This document shows positions 6,928-13,840 of a DNA stretch of 17,331 bases, piece after piece. Below the pieces are notes generated by a model. That model was not told where the DNA came from. It made no database searches and worked only from the letters and a program-made list of their open reading frames with translations. Numbering within the stretch: position 1 is the first letter of the stretch; each line of letters begins with the position of its first letter. A program made the translations under genes and the position numbers. Origin of the DNA: an uncultured Fimbriimonadales bacterium (lineage in GTDB: Bacteria > Armatimonadota > Fimbriimonadia > Fimbriimonadales > GBS-DC); the NCBI GenBank assembly GCA_937925775.1, contig CALAMM010000163.1, forward strand, positions 1 through 17,331, read 5' to 3'.

Positions 6928-6940
6928 ATTCCGATGGAAT
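6928..6940. promoter_or_regulatory. Short palindrome in the divergent intergenic region (possible operator)
   Basis: ATTCC-GAT-GGAAT is a perfect inverted repeat with 5-base arms. It falls where the -35 region of the minus-strand Fe-S carrier promoter would be, and 41 bases upstream of the plus-strand pseudopilin gene. A regulator site is possible, but a palindrome this short could be chance. Confidence 0.25.
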
Positions 6941-6981
6941 TATGGAACAACCCCAGTAGGCGTGTGGATTAGGAGGTAGCA

Positions 6982-7410
6982 ATGCGCTGGATACGCGGTA
7001 TGACGACGGTGGAGATATTATCGCTGGCGGTGATGAGCGTGGCTGTGTTGGCGGCGTTTTCGCCACGCATCTCCCATCACTTGCCGCGAGACCCAGAGGC
7101 GCGACTGCGCGTGACGCTGGCAGAGGTGCGCAACGCGATTCTGGTGTTTTATTACGATATGGGCGTCTACCCTGCGGATTTGAGCGACCTGACGGCTACG
7201 GAGCCGCCCCAGATAGGACTGGATCGGTGGCGGCGTCCCAGCCTGACGAACCCCGAATACTACAACGGTCCGTACCTCAGCGAAGTTCCCAAATGCCCTC
7301 TCTCAGGCGAGGAGCTGGAGTATTATTGCGATCCCGAAACGGGGGAAATGAAGGTGCGCTCGCCTGCGGAAGGCGTGGGCAGCGATGGGCGTCCCTATCG
7401 CGAGTGGTAG
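6982..7410 (+). CDS. Type II secretion/type IV pilin-like pseudopilin (GspG-like)
   Basis: The 142-residue protein has a class III prepilin leader: a very short basic leader (MRWIRG), then M-T-T-V-E with Glu at +5 after the presumed cleavage at G6, and a hydrophobic helix to ~residue 27. The mature part resembles GspG-like pseudopilins: a helix with 'EVRNAILVFYYDMGVYPADLSDL' features (48-70) and a short 'NGPYLSEVPKCP' stretch (95-106). C105 and C116 could form a disulfide. The start ATG 6982 has AGGAGG at 6971-6976. No secretion or pilus genes are adjacent, so this is an isolated pseudopilin. Its 3' end overlaps the convergent J-domain gene by 16 bases. Confidence 0.8.
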   Translation: MRWIRGMTTVEILSLAVMSVAVLAAFSPRISHHLPRDPEARLRVTLAEVRNAILVFYYDMGVYPADLSDLTATEPPQIGLDRWRRPSLTNPEYYNGPYLSEVPKCPLSGEELEYYCDPETGEMKVRSPAEGVGSDGRPYREW

Positions 7411-8081
7411 CCTGTGCGGTTTCGGGCGCGTCGCCACAGACGGCGCGCCCAAAGGAGCCCAGCCCCCAGCCCTATTAGGACGCCTGCCCCCATACCCGTT
7501 TCTTGGGCGATGAGCAGTCCGAGCCACCCCAGCACAACAGCAGGTAGCCCCAACGCAAGCAGATAAACCGCCCACAGCCCGATGAACATCCCCGCAGCCA
7601 TCCCGACCATCGCACCAGGAATGCAGCCGATAATGCCGAACGGTAGACCCAATATGAACCCCGCCACAAGCCCCAGCCCTGCGAACAGTCCCGACACCGC
7701 CTGCGCCCACGGGGGCAAACCGTGCGTGGACGCTTGCACGCGGTAGAGGCGCTGCTGGTAGCCCGCACGCATCTGCGTGTAGGGATCGCGCGGCTGAGCG
7801 CGGGGGGTAGCGGCGACGACCCCATGCTTGGAAACACCGTTCTGCAACCGAGGCGCACGCATCTGGTCATACAGGCGTCGCGATTCGGGATTGCTCAGCA
7901 CTTCGTAGGCGGTGTTGATACGCTTCATGCGCTCCTCGTACTCGGCGACCCGTCCCTCAGGCGCACGATCGGGGTGATACCGACGCGCCAGCGCCAGGTA
8001 TGCCTGTCGAATCGTCTCCGCCGAAGCGTTCGGCGCGACCCCCAGCTCGCGATAGGCGTCCAATTTCGGATCGATGCGCAT
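7395..8081 (-). CDS. J-domain protein with membrane-spanning C-terminal region
   Basis: The 228-residue protein starts with a J-domain (about residues 8-74) containing the essential HPD at 36-38 in 'ARRYHPDRAPEGRV' and 'INTAYEVLSNPESRRLYD' (55-72). J-domains stimulate the ATPase of an Hsp70 (DnaK). There is no Gly/Phe region and no zinc-binding domain, so it is not DnaJ itself. After a linker (75-125) come strongly hydrophobic, Gly-rich segments at ~128-175, 177-192 and 198-212, probably four transmembrane helices, and a basic C-terminal end. It would recruit DnaK to the membrane; the client is unknown. The start ATG 8081 has AGGGGG just upstream, only 7 bases after the stop of a candidate small ORF. 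It converges on and overlaps the pseudopilin. Confidence 0.87.
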   Translation of the reverse strand: MRIDPKLDAYRELGVAPNASAETIRQAYLALARRYHPDRAPEGRVAEYEERMKRINTAYEVLSNPESRRLYDQMRAPRLQNGVSKHGVVAATPRAQPRDPYTQMRAGYQQRLYRVQASTHGLPPWAQAVSGLFAGLGLVAGFILGLPFGIIGCIPGAMVGMAAGMFIGLWAVYLLALGLPAVVLGWLGLLIAQETGMGAGVLIGLGAGLLWARRLWRRARNRTGYHSR

Positions 8082-8087
8082 AGCCCC

Positions 8088-8249
8088 CTATATTGTATCC
8101 CACAGAGCAAGGGATCGGGCTTCAGACAGAGTGAATTCCTCAAGGCGTAGCGAATGCTGCTGGAACGCGCTGTTATGCACATACGCCTCTTCCACAGCAG
8201 GGCACTCCGCGCCCCATCCCGCCTCTGCGCAGGTGCGTTCCGTCGCCAT
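8088..8249 (-). CDS. Candidate small protein gene upstream of the J-domain gene
   Basis: This 53-residue frame begins MATERTCAEAGWGAECPAVE and ends LSEARSLALWDTI. It sits in what would otherwise be a 257-base gap. Support: ATG 8249 is preceded by AGGAAG at a 5-base spacing; a GGG-TACACT sequence lies 18 bases upstream; codon choice resembles the neighbours; and the stop is 7 bases before the J-domain start, whose Shine-Dalgarno follows at once, as in an operon. Against: it is short, the frame stays open upstream with no stop until at least ybaB antisense, and I recognise no family. The product is acidic with two Cys (C7, C16) and many Glu. Alternatively the region is just promoter DNA. Confidence 0.42.
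   Translation of the reverse strand: MATERTCAEAGWGAECPAVEEAYVHNSAFQQHSLRLEEFTLSEARSLALWDTI
8092..8097 (-). promoter_or_regulatory. Possible -10 element of the J-domain gene
   Basis: On the minus strand TACAAT (8097-8092), preceded by GGGA, lies 11 bases before the J-domain ATG. A transcript from it would start only a few bases before the ATG and leave out the Shine-Dalgarno. It also lies inside the candidate small ORF, so it may be coding sequence instead. No -35 element is visible. Confidence 0.25.
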
Positions 8250-8266
8250 CACAGCTTCCTGCAGAG

Positions 8267-8275
8267 AGTGTACCC
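8267..8275 (-). promoter_or_regulatory. Possible -10 element of the small ORF
   Basis: On the minus strand GGG (8275-8273) precedes TACACT (8272-8267), 18 bases upstream of ATG 8249. It lies 31 bases from, and divergent to, the ybaB -10 element. There is no clear -35 hexamer. Confidence 0.3.
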
Positions 8276-8305
8276 AAAGCCCGTGCCCTCTGCCGCGAAG
8301 CCAGC

Positions 8306-8314
8306 GGGTACAAT
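8306..8314 (+). promoter_or_regulatory. Candidate extended -10 element of ybaB-recR
   Basis: GGG (8306-8308) is followed by TACAAT (8309-8314). The start point would fall near 8321, giving a leader of ~18 bases that still contains the ybaB ribosome-binding site GGAGG at 8325-8329. The expected -35 region has no TTGACA-like hexamer. Confidence 0.5.
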
Positions 8315-8338
8315 CTAACCATCTGGAGGCGACTAACG

Positions 8339-8683
8339 ATGAAGATGCCGAAACTTCCTGGTGGCGGTTCGATGCGCCAAGTGATGGAGCAAGCGCAGCG
8401 CATGATGGAGCAGGCGCAGCGCTTTGAGGAGGAGATGGACGCCCTGCAGGTTCAGGCGAGCGCGGGCGGTGGCGTCGTGAAAGCGACGGTGAACGGCAAA
8501 GGCATGCTGATGGGACTGGAAATCGCGCCAGAGGCGATTGACCCTGAGGACATCGAAATGTTGCAAGACCTCATCGTGAGCGCGGTGCGCGAAGCGCAAA
8601 CCCAAGCCGAGAACATCCGCGCGGAGCGCATGAGCCAGCTCACAGGGGGGCTGGGACTGGATAAACTGGGGCTACCGTTTTAG
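8339..8683 (+). CDS. ybaB: YbaB/EbfC family nucleoid-associated protein
   Basis: YbaB/EbfC proteins are small dimeric DNA-binding, nucleoid-associated proteins usually encoded directly before recR. The 114-residue sequence shows the family layout: an N-terminal helix rich in Gln and Met (MRQVMEQAQRMMEQAQRFEEEM, in two parts, residues 12-33), a beta-sheet with 'ASAGGGVVKATVNGKG' (40-55), 'EAIDPEDIEMLQDLIVSAVREA' features (65-86), and a flexible Gly-rich end 'LTGGLGLDKLGLPF'. GGAGG precedes ATG 8339 by 9 bases. recR starts 3 bases after the stop, so the conserved ybaB-recR pair is intact. dnaX, the common upstream partner, is absent. Confidence 0.96.
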   Translation: MKMPKLPGGGSMRQVMEQAQRMMEQAQRFEEEMDALQVQASAGGGVVKATVNGKGMLMGLEIAPEAIDPEDIEMLQDLIVSAVREAQTQAENIRAERMSQLTGGLGLDKLGLPF

Positions 8684-8686
8684 GCG

Positions 8687-9283
8687 ATGCTGTTCCCCCC
8701 TGCTTTACGCCAGTTGATGCAGCAGCTGGAGCGGTTGCCGGGGGTAGGGGCGCGCTCCGCCCAGCGATTGGCGCTCTATCTCCTCCGCCGCCCTGAGGAA
8801 GAGGTGGCGCGCCTCGCAGAGAGCCTCATACAGGCGCGCCAGCACACGCGACTCTGCCAGCGATGCTTCTTCCTAAGCGAGGGAGAACTCTGCGAGCTGT
8901 GCCAAGACCCCACGCGCGAACCCGACACGCTCTGCGTCGTCGCCGACCCGCGCGATGTGGTCGCCTTGGAACGCTTAGAGCAGTATCGCGGGCTCTACCA
9001 TGTATTGCACGGGCTGATTTCCCCCGCTGAAGGCGTCCAGCCCGAAGACCTGAAACTGCGCGAGTTGGTGGAGCGCATCCGAGCGGAGCATCCCCGTGAG
9101 GTGATTTTGGCGACACCAGCCAATGTCGAGGGGGACGCCACGGCGCTTTACATCGCCCGTTTGCTCAAGCCGATGGGGGTGCGCGTGACGCGAATCGCCT
9201 ACGGCATACCCGTCGGCGGCGAACTGGACTATGCCGACGCCGCCACGCTTGGCTACGCACTCAGCGGCCGGCAGGAAATGTAG
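8687..9283 (+). CDS. recR: Recombination mediator RecR
   Basis: RecR works with RecO (and RecF) to load RecA on gapped single-stranded DNA. The 198-residue length is normal. In order: an N-terminal helix-hairpin-helix ('LERLPGVGARSAQRLALYLL', 14-33), a four-Cys zinc site (C57, C60, C69, C72), the Toprim domain from 'LCVVADPRDVVALE' (82-95), and a C-terminal Walker B-like end 'RIAYGIPVGGELDYADAATL' (169-188). It starts 3 bases after ybaB and is co-transcribed with it. No clear Shine-Dalgarno is seen, which suits translational coupling. The next gene follows after 24 bases in the same direction. Confidence 0.97.
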   Translation: MLFPPALRQLMQQLERLPGVGARSAQRLALYLLRRPEEEVARLAESLIQARQHTRLCQRCFFLSEGELCELCQDPTREPDTLCVVADPRDVVALERLEQYRGLYHVLHGLISPAEGVQPEDLKLRELVERIRAEHPREVILATPANVEGDATALYIARLLKPMGVRVTRIAYGIPVGGELDYADAATLGYALSGRQEM

Positions 9284-9307
9284 CTCGCACGCCGAAAACA
9301 TAACTCG

Positions 9308-12304
9308 ATGCGTGTATGGCTGCTTCTCGGAGCGACGCTACTCGCTCAAATCGAGCCAGCACCGCTGAGCGACTGGGTTGCCAGCGACCCCGCGCACGCA
9401 CGCCAGCAGCGAATCGTTGTGCTTGAGGCGGAGCGCGGGATTCAGCGCGTGGATCGCACGGCGCTCGTGACGGTCGGCGCGGGTACAGAGACCCACTTTT
9501 GGCGCAACACGCGCTGGCAACTGGAGCCGAACCGCACTTATGCGTTTCGCGTGCGAGTCAAGGGCGAAGGCAGCGGCGGCTGCGCCATCGTAGGAGCGAA
9601 CACGGTCAACCGCGACTTCATCCCCCACAGCGACTGGCACAGCGTGCAGTATGTGTTTCGCACGCCCGCCGACACGCGCGAGACCTTCATCCGCGTGGGA
9701 CACTGGCACTGGCGCGGGGAAATCTTCTTTGACCAGCCCCAACTCCTACCTGTGGAGATTGTCCACGCCAAAGACGGCGCAATTACGCTGGGCGACGGCG
9801 AGACCATCCGCAACGGAAGATACCGATTCGCAACCCGATACGAGAGCGAACTCTCCAACGCGAGCGCACCCCTCCAAGAGTTCACCGCCACTTTCAACAC
9901 AAACCGCTGGGTATTCGCACCCGACACCTATGTTACCTATCGGCACGCGCTGGGCGGCTTGCTCCTCCAGCGCGCTGTGCTTAACCTGAGCGTGTGCTAC
10001 GAGCAAGAGGGCGCACTCACGGTTCTCATGCGAAACCAAGGGGGCGAGTGGCAATCCGTGCAGGTGGTGCGCGGTCTCGGCGACCACACCATCGAGGTTC
10101 CCTCGGTGCTGTTGACCACACGCGCGTTGGAGGTGCGCCTGGTGGGGCGGCAGGGGGTTATCCAAGTAGACCGCTATGAGCTGGAAGCGGAGCTGGCGCA
10201 GGCTTCGCCCCCCGAACTGCAGGGCAGAAGTTTGGTGCTGTATCCTCATCAGCGGCGGGGTGAGGTGCAGGTGAAGCCGCTCTGCTTACAGCGCGACGCC
10301 CAAGGCAACTGGAGCTTGGTAGTAGAGGCGACTTGCAAGGGGCAGGCGACGCTCCAAGTGCGTCCGTTCCACCAGATGATGCAGGGAATTACCACCCCGA
10401 CCCCGCTGGGCGAAAAACCCATCCCCTTGACGCTCAATCAGCCGACGCGCGTTGCCATTCCTTTGCCCGAGGCGCGCGCTAACCCTACAGAGTGGGGGGT
10501 TGGGCTGATAGATGCGCGGGGGCGCATCCTCTGGAGCGTGCGAATCGCACTCACGGCTCACTTTTTGGACTGGTCGCACTACGGCTATCGCGTGGCAGGC
10601 GCGCCTGCATGGGCGGGGTTATGGTGGTGCGAGTGGGGTTGGAAAGTGGGGCGCACGCGCGCCTTGCCCACCCAAGTCCGCCCCGCCGTGCAGCTCCGCG
10701 CCGCACGCGGCGAGTACGAACCTGTGCAGATTGTGCTACGCCCTACGAAACCCCTACGCCTGCTAAAAGCAGAATTCAGTCCACTCACTTCGGGGCGCGA
10801 TCGGCTCGCGCCACAACATCTAAGCCTGCGCACGGTCGCCTATGTGCCCGTGCAGTACCCCACCGACTCGCTCGGCAGACCCGACGAGTACCCCGACCCG
10901 CTGCCCCCCTTAGACCTCCCCCTCGACATCCCAGCGGGGCAAAACCAGCCACTCTGGCTCACGGTCTATGTGCCCTACGGAACCCCTGCAAAGGTCTACA
11001 AAGGCGTCCTGACACTCCAGACGAATCGCGGCGCGTTGGAGGTCCCGCTGGAGTTGACTGTCTATGACTTCGAGTTGCCGCGGACGCCCACCCTGCGCAG
11101 CGGGTTCGGAATCAGCGCGGAACGCATTTTTCAGTACCACCGACCACGCACGGATGCCGAAAAACAGGCGATTTGGGATCGCTACATGCAGGCGTTTCGC
11201 CGAGCACGGCTCGCGCCGTACCACTTTTCGCTCCATTCGTATGCTGTGCGCCTCGAGGAAGGGCAGGTCAAGCTCGATTTTTCCGCGTTTGACCGCGACG
11301 CCCAGCGCTATCTCGACGGCTACGGCTTCAACAGCTTTGTGCTGCCCATCTATGGGCTGCCCAGCGGACGCCACCCAAACTACGCCCCCGGAGAGTTTCT
11401 CGGCTTCAAGGAAGGAACACCAGAATACGAACGCTACTGGACGGACTACATGCACCAGCTCCAGGAGCACCTTCGTTCGCGGGGGTGGCTGCGTAAAGCC
11501 TATATCTACTGGTTCGACGAGCCTGAGGAGGCGGACTATCCGTTTGTGCGCCGCGTGAACGAACGGATTAAGCGCGCTGCGCCCGACCTAACGATTATGC
11601 TCACCGAGCAACCTGAAGAGGCTCTGGTGGGCACGGTCGACCTGTGGTGTCCGCTTACTGCGCTTGTGCCTTTGGAGGCAATTCGCGCCCGACGCGCGGC
11701 GGGTGAGGAAGTCTGGTGGTATGTCTGCACGGGCCCCCGTGCGCCCTATGCTACGCTGTTTATCGACCACCCGGGCACCGAGATGCGGGTCTGGCTCTGG
11801 CAAACATGGAAGTACGGCGTGCAGGGGATTCTTATCTGGGAGACAACCTATTGGCACAACCCCTTCGCCTACCCCGATAGGCTGCAGGACCCGTGGGTCG
11901 ACCCGATGAGCTATGTTTGGGACGCGAGTTTCGCGCCAGGCACGCGCCGATTTTGGGGCAACGGGGACGGTAGGCTTTTCTACCCCCCACGCCGCGACCC
12001 GAACGCCAGCAACGAGAGCATAATTGCCGACCCGATCCCCTCCCTCCGCTGGGAATGCCTACGCGACGGCGCAGAGGATTATGAGTATTTCGTCCTCCTG
12101 GAGCAGTGGGTGCGCGAGGCGGAGCGCAGACAGGTGGACGCGAAGCTCCTGCAGCGAGCGCGAGCGTTGCTCCGCGTCCCCAGCACCGTCGTGAAAAGCA
12201 TGACTGAGTTCACTTTTGACCCACGCCCGCTCGATGCACATCGGGAGCGCGTAGCGAGGATGATTGAAGCGTTGCAGGCGGCGGTGCGGGGGCAAAGAAA
12301 GTAA
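9308..12304 (+). CDS. Large secreted DUF4091/GH123-like protein (putative glycosidase)
   Basis: The 998-residue protein has a short signal-like start (MRVWLLLGATLLAQ). Residues ~30-300 look like beta-sandwich, carbohydrate-binding-like domains ('EPNRTYAFRVRVKGEG', 'DWHSVQYVFRTPAD', and 'GEIFFDQPQL'). A second beta-domain extends to ~590, where 'AARGEYEPVQIVLRP' and 'YKGVLTLQTNRGALEVPLELTVYDFELP' resemble the N-terminal part of GH123-type proteins. The catalytic-like barrel follows, with 'AYIYWFDEPEE' (731-741) carrying an adjacent Asp737-Glu738 pair, as in GH123 substrate-assisted hexosaminidases. The DUF4091 end motif 'RWECLRDGAEDYEYFVLLE' is at 914-932. Substrate unknown. It lies 24 bases after recR, with no Shine-Dalgarno seen, and converges on tRNA-Trp 3 bases after its stop. 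Confidence 0.85.
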   Translation: MRVWLLLGATLLAQIEPAPLSDWVASDPAHARQQRIVVLEAERGIQRVDRTALVTVGAGTETHFWRNTRWQLEPNRTYAFRVRVKGEGSGGCAIVGANTVNRDFIPHSDWHSVQYVFRTPADTRETFIRVGHWHWRGEIFFDQPQLLPVEIVHAKDGAITLGDGETIRNGRYRFATRYESELSNASAPLQEFTATFNTNRWVFAPDTYVTYRHALGGLLLQRAVLNLSVCYEQEGALTVLMRNQGGEWQSVQVVRGLGDHTIEVPSVLLTTRALEVRLVGRQGVIQVDRYELEAELAQASPPELQGRSLVLYPHQRRGEVQVKPLCLQRDAQGNWSLVVEATCKGQATLQVRPFHQMMQGITTPTPLGEKPIPLTLNQPTRVAIPLPEARANPTEWGVGLIDARGRILWSVRIALTAHFLDWSHYGYRVAGAPAWAGLWWCEWGWKVGRTRALPTQVRPAVQLRAARGEYEPVQIVLRPTKPLRLLKAEFSPLTSGRDRLAPQHLSLRTVAYVPVQYPTDSLGRPDEYPDPLPPLDLPLDIPAGQNQPLWLTVYVPYGTPAKVYKGVLTLQTNRGALEVPLELTVYDFELPRTPTLRSGFGISAERIFQYHRPRTDAEKQAIWDRYMQAFRRARLAPYHFSLHSYAVRLEEGQVKLDFSAFDRDAQRYLDGYGFNSFVLPIYGLPSGRHPNYAPGEFLGFKEGTPEYERYWTDYMHQLQEHLRSRGWLRKAYIYWFDEPEEADYPFVRRVNERIKRAAPDLTIMLTEQPEEALVGTVDLWCPLTALVPLEAIRARRAAGEEVWWYVCTGPRAPYATLFIDHPGTEMRVWLWQTWKYGVQGILIWETTYWHNPFAYPDRLQDPWVDPMSYVWDASFAPGTRRFWGNGDGRLFYPPRRDPNASNESIIADPIPSLRWECLRDGAEDYEYFVLLEQWVREAERRQVDAKLLQRARALLRVPSTVVKSMTEFTFDPRPLDAHRERVARMIEALQAAVRGQRK

Positions 12305-12307
12305 AGA

Positions 12308-12383
12308 TGGCAGGGGCGGCCGGATTCGAACCGACGACCTTCGGTTTTGGAGACCGACGCTCTGCCAGCTGAGCTACGCCCCT
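12308..12383 (-). tRNA. tRNA-Trp (anticodon CCA)
   Basis: On the minus strand the acceptor stem AGGGGCG (12383-12377) pairs with CGCCCCT (12318-12312). The D-arm is GCTCAGCTGGCAGAGC. The anticodon stem TCGGT/ACCGA encloses loop CTCCAAA, with anticodon CCA at 12348-12350, and the T-arm contains GGTTCGAATCC. The discriminator is G and CCA is encoded (12310-12308). It follows rpmG by 10 bases in the same direction, the usual bacterial rpmG-tRNA-Trp arrangement. A pyrimidine-rich stretch follows its 3' end. Confidence 0.97.
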
Positions 12384-12393
12384 GCGTCAGACG

Positions 12394-12558
12394 CTACTTC
12401 GCCTCGCGATGCAGCACATGCTTTCGGCAACGCGGGCAGTATTTTTTCAACTCCAGACGATCGCGCTGCTTCTCGCGATGCTTCGTCGTTGTGTAGTTGC
12501 GGTCTTTACATTCAGTGCAAGCCAGCACGATGATTACACGCTTGCTGACGGTTGCCAT
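12394..12558 (-). CDS. rpmG: 50S ribosomal protein L33
   Basis: The 54-residue product, MATVSKRVIIVLACTECKDR onward, is a full-length L33. It has the zinc-ribbon pairs C14/C17 ('ACTECKDRNY') and C41/C44 ('YCPRCRKH'), plus the conserved 'NYTTTKHREKQRDRLELKKY' segment, so it is the zinc-binding (C+) form. L33 binds the 23S rRNA near the E site. The start ATG 12558 has AGGAGGT at a normal spacing. It lies 52 bases after tuf, beyond a GC-rich hairpin, and 10 bases before tRNA-Trp. secE and nusG, which often follow, are absent. Confidence 0.96.
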   Translation of the reverse strand: MATVSKRVIIVLACTECKDRNYTTTKHREKQRDRLELKKYCPRCRKHVLHREAK

Positions 12559-12578
12559 CGTTTAATACCTCCTTGTGA

Positions 12579-12599
12579 GGGGGCGGAGTTCCCGCCCCC
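12579..12599 (-). terminator. GC hairpin between tuf and rpmG (possible partial terminator)
   Basis: The 8-base arms GGGGGCGG and CCGCCCCC pair perfectly around a 5-base loop. There is no T-run after it on the minus strand; the rpmG Shine-Dalgarno follows directly. It is better read as an attenuating or RNA-stabilising hairpin at the tuf 3' end than as a strong terminator. Confidence 0.4.
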
Positions 12600-12610
12600 A
12601 ACGCAGGGTG

Positions 12611-13828
<1,218 letters not shown>

Positions 13829-13840
13829 AGTTCTCTCCTC

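Noticed and set aside
8767..9116. RecR Toprim start has V-V-A-D in place of the V-V-E seen in E. coli
   Set aside because: RecR Toprim domains vary at this position in many bacteria and are not catalytic nucleases, so this is not evidence of a defect.
12264..12533. 89-codon plus-strand ORF over tRNA-Trp and rpmG
   Set aside because: Its sequence (GGRIRTDDLRFWRPTLCQLS) is the familiar antisense translation of a tRNA gene.
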